DNA of 64,000 nt from Pseudomonas iranensis (GCF_014268585.2 NZ_CP077092.1:2728001-2792000); one strand, 5' to 3'; numbered from the stretch's first letter, positions 1-8,483 are shown. Translations and numbers: made by a program. The notes: generated by a model from the letters alone, not told the origin.

Positions 1-512
1 AGACCGCAAGGATTGTCTTCAGCGCCCCCTCAATTTACGCAGAACACTTTCTAGGCAAGGACTGGGTTCTCGCTGCGACATCAAGACAACATCCATTCCT
101 TCTAAGCGACAATCCGTTAACGCGTCAGAACATGATTGATCGGGCTCTCCGAGGGAACCTTGGACTGACGACTCCAGGTATTGAAATCTACCTTCCACTT
201 TCGCCTACTCGTGCTCTGGCAATGTGGTGCCCTACTCTGACCGATCTTGTTCACCGTGGCGCACGGTCATTGGTCGCCACGCGAAGAGCGGAAGATGGAG
301 CTGATCCCGAGGGAATCGTTGCCATGAGCGATTCCCTTTCGAGTGGCAGGCCAGTGCAGTACTCAGTTGCTAATGTTGAGAATTTCAACTCCCTGCAGGT
401 TGCATGGAGCGAGCGCTATATCTTTTCCACGTCCAACGACTTCAACCTAGCGCAAACAATGCTCGCGGAATATCCGAATCTTAGACAAGGCCCACGTTCA
501 ACAGTGGCTTAA
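1..512 (+). CDS. DUF4238 domain protein, C-terminal part (5' end outside window)
   Basis: The reading frame is open from base 3 with no start codon, so only the C-terminal ~169 residues are present. Motifs such as FLLSDNPLTRQN followed by PGIEIYLPLSPTRALAM resemble the C-terminal part of DUF4238 proteins, a family of unknown function often found in accessory and defence-type regions. I cannot see the N-terminal half. The family call rests on recognition of these motifs. The gene is followed by a 400-bp gene-free stretch and then the oppositely oriented PHP-ATPase gene. Confidence 0.6.
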   Translation, partial: TARIVFSAPSIYAEHFLGKDWVLAATSRQHPFLLSDNPLTRQNMIDRALRGNLGLTTPGIEIYLPLSPTRALAMWCPTLTDLVHRGARSLVATRRAEDGADPEGIVAMSDSLSSGRPVQYSVANVENFNSLQVAWSERYIFSTSNDFNLAQTMLAEYPNLRQGPRSTVA

Positions 513-912
513 CATGCTGACGCCTCACCTTTTTATCCAAAACGCACCCAATGCGCTAGGCATTATGGACGCCTGTTTTGTCAGACGTTATGAATGTCCT
601 CTACGGGTGGGTTTCAGCCGATGGTGACAGGCAGAAATCGGCCAGAAGCGGCCACTCACAAAAAGCTGCTTAGGACACACTGAAATTCCTAGCCGTTAGC
701 ACCCACGTGCCGATGGCTACCGGTCAAAGCAGAGATGATGCAAACACAGCATCTTGATTGTTTTTAACGCTTCCTCAGCACAACTAAACCGAGCCCTGAA
801 TTGGACCGGAGAAACCTAATGGGCGATCTCAATCAGTGTTGTAGTCTGTGCAACACCCGTCTCTCTCCTATCTAGATTTATATTCCGACGTCCACGTGTA
901 ATAGGTCTCAAT
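513..912. other. Gene-free stretch between DUF4238 and the PHP-ATPase
   Basis: I see no convincing reading frame in these 400 bases. A segment around 627-660 (gacaggcagaaatcggccag and following) resembles a short sequence often seen between genes in Pseudomonas and may be a degenerate repeat. This is the downstream side of both flanking genes, so terminators would be expected, but I see no strong hairpin with a T tract. Confidence 0.4.
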
Positions 913-3726
913 TTAAAAATGGTACTTGTCGAATCGCCGCTTGAATGCCTCCGCTGAGCCTTCCATGATATTCAATACCGCATTTGCGGTATCAGATTGG
1001 TCAAGCCCACCTACGGCTAGTAGCTCTCCACGGCCCTTTTTAACGTCCAATGCAAAGACCAAATCGGTGTCGGCGTTGACAGGCAGATTGGCGTTATGGG
1101 TAGCCAAAATCAGTTGCCGACGATTCTTGATCTTACGCAGCAAAGGCACTAGTTCATGGTAGATAAAATTGGAGTCAAGTTCATCTTCTGGTTGGTCGAT
1201 GACGATAGGGCCATCACCTTGCGCCAGTAGCAGCTTCAGTACCGCGGTATTTCGTTGCCCCTCTGACAGCGCATGGCTTTGGATGCTTCCGACAAGGGTG
1301 CCATCGGCACGGTACAGTTCAAGATCAACTTGATCCTCAATACGAACTAACCGTGCGGCGCGCCATTTATCCTTCTGGTCGACTAGATGCTTACGAACAT
1401 CGCCCGTGAGTCCCTCCAGCTGTTGGGGCACAGGAATTTGTTCCATTAAGACAGCTTTTATATGCAGCCAAGGCGAGTAACCGGGTGGCCGATTAGCGGT
1501 CATGTAGCTGTGAAAATCTTCAAACAGCACCTCGCCAATCTGTGTCCATGCCCTACCGATACGGGCGCGTCCGTCCGGAGCGAGACCTTCCCAAACACGA
1601 TTAAAGTGAGCTTTATCACCCATGGCCTGCACGAGAATATTGATCGAGCGGTTGGCTTTCTCGGATATCTCCAAAGCGGTTTGACTACGAACGGACAATT
1701 GCATTGCCCACAATACGTGCAGTTCTTCTACTAGAGCAGAGAGCTTTTGCACCAAAGGCTCCAGGCCTTCGATCTGTTTGCGCAACTGCTCCAAATTCCC
1801 CTGCTTGATCTGCCGCGTCTTGTCGATTTCCTGAAGCCGTGCGACATCCTGAGGCTGCAATCCCCTGTCCTGGCAGGCCTGCATGAAGCCGTCTTTAATG
1901 GCCGTCAGTTCAGCCGATACTTCCTCCCAGCCCTGCATTTGCGGTTCTAGTTTAGAGGTTTCACGTCGCATGGAATCCGCAAGCGCGGCCAGTTGTTCTG
2001 AGTATCTCAGACGTAGCGCTGATGCACTCTCGGTGTAGGCATTGAACCAACCTGCCTTCGGCCAAATTTCGATCTTGCCATCGTTTAATACTCCCGGCTG
2101 AGCAAGGGTTTCGGCAAGCGCGGCAATTTCTTCAGCATCGCTTACAGACTGGGCCTTAGCCTTTTCAAAGTACTGACGTCCGGCCTCTGCCCGCTGAAAC
2201 TGCAGCGCTTCTGCCTGGATCTCTTTACGCGCTTGCCACTGGCGATTGAGCTCGGTCAGCTGTTGCGCGACGTCTTTCTCGGCATTTTGCAGCTCGGCTA
2301 ATTGATCAGAGGCGGCAAAGACCTGCACGATTTCGGCTCGTAGAGTATTTTCTCGGGCTTTGAGTGCTTGCAGCTCCGCACTACAGGCCTCATCGAGCAT
2401 ACTCAGTAAGCTGTTTTCTCCACCAACACTGGTGAGATCGCTCAGTTGTTGTTGGCTATAGAACTGGATGGGTATCTGCTTGAGATACGCTGCGATGTCT
2501 AAAACTTCGCCTTGAATGACTTCATGCGGGCCCTCTGGCCGTAACGAAATGACATCCACTTGACCTGGGACCGCTTCCCAACCGATCTGAATTTCGGCAT
2601 CACCGGTAAAGGTCTGACGGAGGCGATCAAACTTCGCCTTGATAGACGCAGAAAAATGGTCGCCGCTATCCCTTGCAAACGCGAAGCGGAGTAACTCCAT
2701 CAATGTTGATTTTCCGGTTCCCCGGCCACCAATGATCGTGTTCAGGTTGGGCGAGAAATACACATCTTGGTCGGCGAGGAACGTTAGTCCGTAGCACTTC
2801 AAAAAAACGATGCGTGGATGAGTCTGTTCATCCGAGGGACGGAGGTCCTGAATTCGGAGCCGAGAGGCGCCGTCTAGAAAGGCTTGACGAAGCGCCGCGA
2901 TAGAGGGCTTTGAAGCTTTCACCCAGGTCGACCGATAACCCAGTGAATTAGGCGGTGGTAGTCCGTCGTCGCCTAACTGCAACGATTTAGCATCTGAGGA
3001 TTGGACGTAAGCCGGCTGGCGTCCGCGTCTGGACCATTCCCGATTACTTCCATCCAAAATCGACCGAATCTTGGGGGGCATTGGATAGGTGGTGACCTCA
3101 ACCGCAAGTAGTTGGGGTATCTGATAGTCCGCGATATTGTTAGGAGAGGACAATATGCCATCGGCCTGATCTGCATGGGCGGCAATCACAATTCCATCAT
3201 GATGTTGAACAACGTCGATAAGTTCTTTCAGGCTGAGAGTCCGCCCATCACGGCGCAACTGCATAGGAGCCCCAGCCCGGAAGCGCTCATGCTCTGCCAA
3301 TCCCAGCTTGCTGAGGATCATGTTGAGGCGTTGAATATCCCGCTGTTTCTTTGCCGGCTGGAATAGGCAAAGAACGTGATAGCCGATGTCTACTTCAAAA
3401 CCTGGAAAAATCGCGAGAGGTTCGCGTTCCAGGTCCTTTGCCACTGATCTGTTCTGTTCCACGAGATGGGTGAGGAACCAATCCCGCGGCTCGGATCGCT
3501 CTGAAAAGTTATGGTCAGTGATGCCGACCATCTGAAGTTCAAGCTCATGACAGCGTCGCAGAAAGCGCTTGGCTTTTTCCTGAATACCTAGTTCACAGGC
3601 CTTACCTTCAACTAATGGACGTCGATCATGCAGGCGCATGTCGTCGTCAACCCAATGGCGGTTATCTTCCGGGGTTTGAACCTGAAAGTCCGTTTTGAAC
3701 CAACGCATGCCCTTATAGTCGCCCAT
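913..3726 (-). CDS. PHP-domain plus ABC-type ATPase, TrlF-like
   Basis: The protein has 937 residues. The N-terminal ~290 residues form a PHP-type phosphoesterase domain with an aspartate-histidine motif at 71-73 (DHN) and a PGFEVD motif near 108-113. An SMC/RecN-like ABC ATPase follows: Walker A GGRGTGKST at 333-341, a long glutamine- and glutamate-rich coiled-coil middle (about 440-700), signature LSEGQ at 820-824, Walker B with IVIDQPEDELD near 841-851, and a LATHNANLP switch. This matches the TrlF-type PHP/AAA proteins, probably cytoplasmic nucleic-acid-processing or defence enzymes; the exact role is not established here. The first PHP metal motif, usually HxH, reads QVQ (15-17), so the phosphoesterase site may be altered. 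It stands alone, with no partner gene within 500 bases. Confidence 0.8.
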   Translation of the reverse strand: MGDYKGMRWFKTDFQVQTPEDNRHWVDDDMRLHDRRPLVEGKACELGIQEKAKRFLRRCHELELQMVGITDHNFSERSEPRDWFLTHLVEQNRSVAKDLEREPLAIFPGFEVDIGYHVLCLFQPAKKQRDIQRLNMILSKLGLAEHERFRAGAPMQLRRDGRTLSLKELIDVVQHHDGIVIAAHADQADGILSSPNNIADYQIPQLLAVEVTTYPMPPKIRSILDGSNREWSRRGRQPAYVQSSDAKSLQLGDDGLPPPNSLGYRSTWVKASKPSIAALRQAFLDGASRLRIQDLRPSDEQTHPRIVFLKCYGLTFLADQDVYFSPNLNTIIGGRGTGKSTLMELLRFAFARDSGDHFSASIKAKFDRLRQTFTGDAEIQIGWEAVPGQVDVISLRPEGPHEVIQGEVLDIAAYLKQIPIQFYSQQQLSDLTSVGGENSLLSMLDEACSAELQALKARENTLRAEIVQVFAASDQLAELQNAEKDVAQQLTELNRQWQARKEIQAEALQFQRAEAGRQYFEKAKAQSVSDAEEIAALAETLAQPGVLNDGKIEIWPKAGWFNAYTESASALRLRYSEQLAALADSMRRETSKLEPQMQGWEEVSAELTAIKDGFMQACQDRGLQPQDVARLQEIDKTRQIKQGNLEQLRKQIEGLEPLVQKLSALVEELHVLWAMQLSVRSQTALEISEKANRSINILVQAMGDKAHFNRVWEGLAPDGRARIGRAWTQIGEVLFEDFHSYMTANRPPGYSPWLHIKAVLMEQIPVPQQLEGLTGDVRKHLVDQKDKWRAARLVRIEDQVDLELYRADGTLVGSIQSHALSEGQRNTAVLKLLLAQGDGPIVIDQPEDELDSNFIYHELVPLLRKIKNRRQLILATHNANLPVNADTDLVFALDVKKGRGELLAVGGLDQSDTANAVLNIMEGSAEAFKRRFDKYHF

Positions 3727-4248
3727 CGTCGCCCCAAGACCATTATGTTGTTGGACAACTCAGTATGGCAGCATATTGGCATCATACAATTTCTGCGAGT
3801 GCGACTGAAACGAGAGGCGAGAACGGAATGGACAGGTTACTTAAGGCAAACCTTCGTTTTTACAGCACCGAACAGATTGACAGCTACAGTGATGGCGATG
3901 ATTGCGCCATTAGAGAGCTGCGATGTAACCATTGATTTAGGGCCTGCTTCCATATCGATGCCTCATCAACAATGGATATTGAATTGCAGGTGGTACATAG
4001 GCACGCAGCATGCCAGCGATATGTACTTACAGTGAACCATCGCCTATTCATGACCCTCGTGCATCCTCTCTTGGAGTTTGCCCGTGGGAAACGGCTGCTC
4101 TGGTGAGTCACTTTACCAAATCACCCCCTTTTTAGAGTTAACTGACAGTCTACTTGTGGCCGAAGCCGACATTCGACGACATGCCCACCTACGTAATATC
4201 TCGCAGCGTCTCGCGAGCAGATCCTCCAGTCGATCCTGGCGGGCTTAT
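3727..4248. other. Gene-poor stretch upstream of the PHP-ATPase
   Basis: About 520 bases without a convincing gene. The only candidate is a 35-codon frame at 3828-3935 on the plus strand, with a GGCGAG-like sequence upstream. Its product (MDRLLKANLRFYSTEQ...) matches nothing I know. The promoter of the ATPase gene should lie near 3727-3800. The region may hold remnants of older accessory genes. Confidence 0.3.
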
Positions 4249-4761
4249 CTATTCAACATCGCCAGCTTCAAGCGAAATTCGCCTGATAACGTCGTCATAA
4301 GGCACCAGGTCCAGAAAGGCAGTGACCTCAACTGCCTGCATATTTCGCATGCGCATAATCCAGACGTAGCTGTTGCGATAAGGCGCGCCGTCGGCTGCGG
4401 TGGCGGTGCCGTCCCAGTGCACGACTACGTCATCGCCTTCAGCCCAGATATCCGCCACCGTCGGGCGAACGGGCGAGGCGAGCCGTTTTGCGAAGGGTTG
4501 GACTGCGCGTTTCAGGAAGTCATCTCGGCCCCGATAAGTGCCCGCCGAAGGGCTCGTCCCCTTGATTGTCCAGATCACATCGGGAGCCAGGACATCTGTG
4601 AAGAACGTCCGGCCGCCCTGAGCCCACTGGTTGAACGCTTGCGCAATGAATTGGCGGTTGCGTTCCGTAGTCGGTTCGCTGGCCACGGCGGGCGCCGGCC
4701 CTGCAATGAGTGTGGTGAAGACTAGTGCTAGCGCTGTAGAGAGGCGGTGAACAAACGTCAT
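4249..4761 (-). CDS. Secreted NTF2-like (SnoaL-like) protein
   Basis: The 170-residue product starts with a signal peptide (hydrophobic core ALALVFTTLIAGPAPAVA, cleavage likely near residue 27). The mature part has the NTF2/SnoaL fold pattern: an initial helix with FIAQAFNQW, a FFTDVLAPDVIWTI segment, YRGRDDFLKRAV and a HWDGTATAADG strand. Such small cone-shaped proteins bind or convert small ligands, and the substrate cannot be read from sequence. The start is supported by AGGAA just upstream of the ATG. It is divergent from the AraC regulator 250 bases away, which probably controls it. Confidence 0.7.
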   Translation of the reverse strand: MTFVHRLSTALALVFTTLIAGPAPAVASEPTTERNRQFIAQAFNQWAQGGRTFFTDVLAPDVIWTIKGTSPSAGTYRGRDDFLKRAVQPFAKRLASPVRPTVADIWAEGDDVVVHWDGTATAADGAPYRNSYVWIMRMRNMQAVEVTAFLDLVPYDDVIRRISLEAGDVE

Positions 4762-5011
4762 TTCCTGTGCTCCTTAATCTGTCCCGAGTTGGATGGGCCG
4801 TTGTTGTTATCTGTAAGCCGCTAGTTGCGTTCCCACACGCCGTTGTTCTATATGAGGCATTGGCAAAGAATCGGCGCGGGTGTGGACGGCAGTACCTCTG
4901 GGCTTCATCTGAAGTGTGACTTATGAGCGGAGGAGGGCTGTTGCAGGATCGTCCTGATTTCTTGCTTGATCATCCGATAGGCCAGATGTTTAACCGCCGC
5001 ATCCCCACGTT

Positions 5012-5917
5012 ATGGAGTTGTGTTTGAATTCCCTTTCAAAGCTTGTCGATATCGTTGGTTGTCACGTCCGGGATGACGGCATTCACAGCACCGCGATTCC
5101 GGGTGTCAGCCTGATTCGTTCGGCTTCGCCCACGATGCCTATGCCGGTGGTGTACGAGCCAACACTCTGCCTGGTCGCCCAAGGACGTAAACAAGCGATG
5201 CTGGGCACTACCGCCTATGTTTACGATCCGGCCAAGTACCTGATTGCGTCGGTAGACCTTCCGGTGATGGGCTCGGTCATCGAGGCGAGTGAGGCTGTTC
5301 CCTATCTGTGCCTGGCGCTGGATCTCGATATCACTGTGTTGAGTGAACTGGTGCTGCGCCATCCGCTAAGAGAAGAGAGCGTCAGTGCACCGCCGGCAGG
5401 CATTACGCTCAACGATACGACTCCAGAACTGCTGGATGCTGCGGTTCGGCTGGCCGGGCTGCTCGACAGGCCGCGGGATATCGAAGCGCTCGCTCCGCTG
5501 GTGATTCGCGAAATGCTTTATCGCCTTCTAACCGAGAATGGCAACAGCATCATCAGGCAGATGGCACAAGCAGACAGCCGCTTGAACCAGATTGCCAAGG
5601 CCATTGCCTGGCTGCGCAGCCACTACAACGAAGCGTGTCGAATAGATGAACTCGTCGAAATCGCTGGCATGAGCCGTTCTTCGTTTCACACGCACTTCAA
5701 GGCGATCACCTCGATGAGCCCGCTGGAGTTTCGCAACCAGTTGCGGCTACAGGAAGCACGTCGGCTGATGGTCACCGAAGCGATTGATGCCGCAGAGGCG
5801 GGATATGCAGTCGGTTACGAAAGTCCCTCGCAGTTCAGTCGGGACTACGCCCGCTTGTTCGGTATGCCGCCGGCGAAGGACGCCTGGCGGCTGCGCACGG
5901 ACATTTGTGGAATTTGA
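5012..5917 (+). CDS. AraC-family transcriptional regulator
   Basis: 301 residues. The N-terminal half (about 20-180) is a cupin-like AraC_N ligand domain. The C-terminal ~100 residues carry two helix-turn-helix motifs, including IDELVEIAGMSRSSFHTHFK and AAEAGYAVGYESPSQFSRDY. This type often controls oxidoreductase or efflux genes in response to small organic molecules. The annotated ATG lacks a strong ribosome-binding site and a start a few codons downstream is possible. It is divergent from the NTF2-like gene, the likely target, and is followed by a strong intrinsic terminator. Confidence 0.85.
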   Translation: MELCLNSLSKLVDIVGCHVRDDGIHSTAIPGVSLIRSASPTMPMPVVYEPTLCLVAQGRKQAMLGTTAYVYDPAKYLIASVDLPVMGSVIEASEAVPYLCLALDLDITVLSELVLRHPLREESVSAPPAGITLNDTTPELLDAAVRLAGLLDRPRDIEALAPLVIREMLYRLLTENGNSIIRQMAQADSRLNQIAKAIAWLRSHYNEACRIDELVEIAGMSRSSFHTHFKAITSMSPLEFRNQLRLQEARRLMVTEAIDAAEAGYAVGYESPSQFSRDYARLFGMPPAKDAWRLRTDICGI

Positions 5918-5944
5918 ATCCAGCACTTTTCTTCGCGCAGAAAA

Positions 5945-5972
5945 AAACGAGGCCGCATTTGCGGCCTCGTTT
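5945..5972. terminator. Bidirectional intrinsic terminator
   Basis: A perfect 12-bp stem AAACGAGGCCGC / GCGGCCTCGTTT with loop ATTT, flanked by an A run on the left and T residues on the right. It can serve the AraC gene on the plus strand and the small membrane-protein gene on the minus strand. Confidence 0.9.
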
Positions 5973-5987
5973 TCAATGTGTTCCGGA

Positions 5988-6186
5988 CTACTGTTTGACG
6001 CTCAGGTAATCGCCGGTCGTGGCTGGATGACGACTCTTCGCCGTGAGCATGATGGACGTCCTCAGCGATCTGCCAGGCTGGCTGCCCCGAGGAGATTGAC
6101 AACGAATAGGTATGCGCGGCCCAGGCCATGAACATGGCGAGAGCAAGCGCGATTACTACCGTCGTTGTCAGTGTTTTGCTGTACAT
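5988..6186 (-). pseudogene. Small membrane-anchored protein next to Ni/Co efflux genes, probably frameshifted
   Basis: The frame starts MYSKTLTTTVVIALALAMF, a clear single membrane segment or signal anchor, then passes into an outward part with AEDVHHAHGEE. In this frame translation runs on through the terminator at 5945-5972 and even into the end of the facing araC gene. In the +1 frame the end reads ...TTGDYLSVKQ and stops at 5988-5990, just before the terminator, which is the expected layout. I infer a one-base frameshift near 6020-6040, either a real mutation or a sequencing error. The gene is divergent from the RcnR-like repressor and shares the C6/G6 operator region, so it is likely metal-regulated. 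Its function is unknown. Confidence 0.5.
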
Positions 6187-6232
6187 GGTGTTAAAGGTTT
6201 CAACTCGTTGACAGGGCGCTCAAGCGATTTGC

Positions 6233-6255
6233 CTAATCCCCCCTGGGGGGATAGG
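6233..6255. promoter_or_regulatory. RcnR/CsoR-type operator (C6-T-G6)
   Basis: The core ATCCCCCC-T-GGGGGGAT at 6236-6252 is a perfect dyad flanked by CCTA and TAGG. Runs of C6/G6 flanked by short AT dyads are the known recognition pattern of RcnR/CsoR-family repressors. It lies between the divergent small membrane-protein gene and the RcnR-like gene, so it probably represses both sides without metal. Confidence 0.85.
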
Positions 6256-6290
6256 ATGCCAGCGATTCATCGAGCCCTGAGACTCAACTC

Positions 6291-6590
6291 ATGAGTGAAC
6301 ACGACCACGACCACAGCCATCCCCACACCCACCAAAGTCATGAGGCGATCATCAAACGCCTCAAACGGGCGGACGGGCATTTGCGCGGCATCATCACCAT
6401 GATCGAAGAAGGGCGTCAGTGCGTGGATATCGCCCAGCAGCTTCATGCGGTCGAGAAAGCGATCTGCCAGGCCAAACGCACGCTTATCCAGGATCACATC
6501 GACCACTGCCTCGAAGATACCGTTTCGGCGCTAGGCAATGGCGAGCGCGCACCGCTGGAAGCCTTCAAACAAATCACCAAGTACCTTTAG
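6291..6590 (+). CDS. rcnR: RcnR/CsoR-family metal-responsive repressor
   Basis: 99 residues, all-helical CsoR/RcnR family. A histidine-rich N-terminus (HDHDHSHPHTHQSH) precedes the conserved core: KRLKRADGHLRGI, the cysteine in EEGRQCVDIAQQLHAVEKAI, and DHIDHCLED in the third helix. Cys and His ligands in these places bind Ni or Co in RcnR. Binding is expected to release the C6/G6 operator 36 bases upstream of the start. The gene is followed after 7 bases by the efflux gene rcnA. A formaldehyde-type sensor (FrmR) is a less likely alternative given the His-rich tail and the transporter next door. Confidence 0.88.
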   Translation: MSEHDHDHSHPHTHQSHEAIIKRLKRADGHLRGIITMIEEGRQCVDIAQQLHAVEKAICQAKRTLIQDHIDHCLEDTVSALGNGERAPLEAFKQITKYL

Positions 6591-6597
6591 GTCTGAC

Positions 6598-7734
6598 ATG
6601 CCCGATTTCGCTGAACTGTTGCAGCAAGGCGGGGCTCACGCCTGGCTGTATTTCCCGAGCGCGATTCTGCTCGGTGCCTTGCATGGCCTGGAGCCAGGTC
6701 ATTCGAAAACCATGATGGCGGCCTTCATCGTGGCCATCCGTGGCTCGGTCAAACAGGCTGTTTTGTTGGGGTTGGCCGCAACGCTTTCGCACACCGCCGT
6801 GGTGTGGCTGGTCGCCATCGGCGGCATGTACCTGGGCAAAGGTCTGGACGCTGAAACCACTGAGCCGTATTTCCAGCTTGCTTTCTCTGCACTGATCATC
6901 GCGATTGCCCTGTGGATGCTGTGGCGTACCTGGCGCGGTGAGCAGATGTTCAAGTTCGAGCAAAGCGATGATCACCATCACGGCGAACACGACCATGGTC
7001 ATCATGATGAAACGCACCGAATAGATACCGGCCATGGCCGTGTTGAACTGTCGATCTTCGAGGAAGGCATGCCACCGCACTGGCGCCTGAAGACCTTGAG
7101 CGGACACGCCTGGGCAGCCTCGGATGTTCGCCTGACCACGACGCGTCTGGACGGCAGCAGCCAATCGTTCGCGTTCGTCGAGCGTGAAGGCTTTCTGCAG
7201 TCGACGGTGGATATTCCGGAACCGCACGAGTTCAGCGCTCGCTTGAGCCTTGGACATGCCGGGCATTCGCATGATTACGACCTGACGTTCCAGGAGCATG
7301 ATCACGGGCATGCGCATTCCGAATTGGAAGGCCTGGAGCTGTCGATTGATGGCTATCAGGATGCGCACGAACGTGCTCATGCCAACGACATCCGTAAGCG
7401 CTTCACCAACCGCGAAGTGACCACGGGTCAGATCGTCATGTTCGGGCTGACTGGCGGCCTGATTCCCTGTCCGGCTGCCATCACTGTCCTGTTGCTGTGC
7501 CTGCAAGTCAAAGAGGTCGCGCTCGGCGGCATGCTCGTCCTTTGTTTCAGCATCGGCCTGGCGCTGACTTTGGTCACTGTCGGTGCCGCTGCGGCCATCG
7601 GTGCCAGACAGGCTTCCAATCGCTGGCCGTGGCTGGGAACCGTGGCGCGCCGCGCTCCTTACCTGTCCAGCGTGCTGATCATTGGCGTTGGCCTGTATGT
7701 CGGCTTTCATGGCTGGATCGGCCTGAGCGCATAA
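6598..7734 (+). CDS. rcnA: Nickel/cobalt efflux membrane protein RcnA
   Basis: 378 residues with the start at the ATG of MPDFAELLQQGG; the longer in-frame start lies inside the upstream gene. Motif LLGALHGLEPGHSKTM in the first membrane helix and GLIPCPAAITVLLLC later are typical of NicO/RcnA exporters. About six membrane segments flank a large hydrophilic loop (roughly residues 115-270) with His-rich clusters DDHHHGEHDHGHHDETH, GHAGHSHDYD and HDHGHAHSE. Between these clusters lies a beta-rich part (VELSIFEEGMPPHWRL) that resembles segments of metal efflux adaptor proteins. It probably exports Ni and Co from the cytoplasm and is co-transcribed with the repressor. Confidence 0.9.
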   Translation: MPDFAELLQQGGAHAWLYFPSAILLGALHGLEPGHSKTMMAAFIVAIRGSVKQAVLLGLAATLSHTAVVWLVAIGGMYLGKGLDAETTEPYFQLAFSALIIAIALWMLWRTWRGEQMFKFEQSDDHHHGEHDHGHHDETHRIDTGHGRVELSIFEEGMPPHWRLKTLSGHAWAASDVRLTTTRLDGSSQSFAFVEREGFLQSTVDIPEPHEFSARLSLGHAGHSHDYDLTFQEHDHGHAHSELEGLELSIDGYQDAHERAHANDIRKRFTNREVTTGQIVMFGLTGGLIPCPAAITVLLLCLQVKEVALGGMLVLCFSIGLALTLVTVGAAAAIGARQASNRWPWLGTVARRAPYLSSVLIIGVGLYVGFHGWIGLSA

Positions 7735-7819
7735 GACCCTTTGCGCACAGCGGTGGCACTGATTCAAAGGGTTGCCATCGCAACTATAAAACCAACGACT
7801 ACCACTGCCACTGACGAGC

Positions 7820-7844
7820 AAAAAGCCCAGCGCAAGGCTGGGCT
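7820..7844 (-). terminator. Intrinsic terminator of the DUF6124 gene
   Basis: Stem AGCCCAGC / GCTGGGCT (7824-7831 and 7837-7844) with a 5-base loop. On the minus strand it is followed by a T run (7820-7823 plus adjacent bases), which fits termination of the DUF6124 transcript ending at 7899. Confidence 0.8.
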
Positions 7845-7898
7845 ATCGAGGCGCGAGCGATGAGGGCGAGGCATTAGCGAACGCCAGCATCTGCAGGA

Positions 7899-8261
7899 TT
7901 ACTCGACCGGCACGACGTTATCCAACGCCTGATTAACCGCCAGCTCGCCGAGCATCACTACCTGCGCGATACCTTGCAGTGTCTTGCGCGCAGATCCTTC
8001 AACCATCCCGATCACATCACTCAGCATTACCGAGGCAGAGCCTAGCGATTCGCTGGCGTTGACCAGCAGTTCTTCGGTGGCGATTCTCGGGTTGGCGAGG
8101 AACATGCTGCTGGTTTGGTAGGGCGTGGTTTTGAGGGTGTCGGTGGGTTTGAGATAATGGTCGAGGGCGCGGTCGGCGGCTTCGTGGAGTTTTTTTGAGT
8201 CGAGGGATTCGTAGGGGGAGGTTGCGTCTGACGCTGGCGGGTTAGGCGTAACTTTGAACAT
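7899..8261 (-). CDS. DUF6124 family protein
   Basis: 120 residues starting MFKVTPNPP, followed by the family hallmark SPYESLDSKKLHEAADRALDHYL and a C-terminal helical half ending GELAVNQALDNVVPVE. Function is unknown; such small cytoplasmic proteins are abundant and often multicopy in Pseudomonas. The ATG at 8261 has GGAG 7 bases upstream. The same frame stays open for 60 further codons upstream, but that stretch is made of inverted repeats and is better explained as a structured leader. A terminator follows at 7824-7844. Confidence 0.8.
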   Translation of the reverse strand: MFKVTPNPPASDATSPYESLDSKKLHEAADRALDHYLKPTDTLKTTPYQTSSMFLANPRIATEELLVNASESLGSASVMLSDVIGMVEGSARKTLQGIAQVVMLGELAVNQALDNVVPVE

Positions 8262-8483
8262 GGTGAAGCTCCATATGTGACCAAGGGAGCCATCACTCTC
8301 GCTACCAAACGAAGGGTGGTGGCCATACGAAGGTTGGTAGACCGGCCCACATGGAAAAACCGGCGCGCTCGAAAACGCCCTGCGCATGGCCACCATAAAA
8401 CCGATGCGAAAGCATCTGCATACGATGACGTTATGCGCCATGTGGAAAGCGGGCTACCAAACCCGATCACTGTTTTTCAGTGA
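8262..8483 (-). ncRNA. Structured 5' leader of the DUF6124 gene with alternative pairings
   Basis: Read on the minus strand, the leader contains in order: hairpin E (8478-8483 with 8467-8472, loop of A5), A3 (8453-8464), C2 (8438-8445), a GNRA-like hairpin D (8403-8416), B2 (8386-8395), C1 (8347-8354), A2 (8332-8340), B1 (8317-8326) and A1 (8301-8310). A3 and A1 are direct copies (GCTACCAAAC on the plus strand) and each can pair with A2. C1 pairs with C2 over 8 bp, and B1 pairs with B2 over 10 bp. A3:A2 plus C2:C1 cannot form at the same time as nested B2:B1, so the RNA has mutually exclusive folds just upstream of the start codon. Confidence 0.55.

Noticed and set aside
4078..4725. 215-codon plus-strand frame opposite the NTF2-like gene
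   Set aside because: The minus-strand product has a signal peptide and NTF2 pattern; the antisense product has neither domain nor start signals.
6574..7821. 415-codon minus-strand frame opposite rcnA
   Set aside because: The plus-strand product is a clear RcnA exporter with its own start and partner gene; the antisense product has no known motif.
8262..8441. 60-codon N-terminal extension of the DUF6124 protein
   Set aside because: The sequence is composed of inverted repeats, the family starts at MFKVTPNPP, and that ATG has a good ribosome-binding site; kept only as a possibility in the leader finding.
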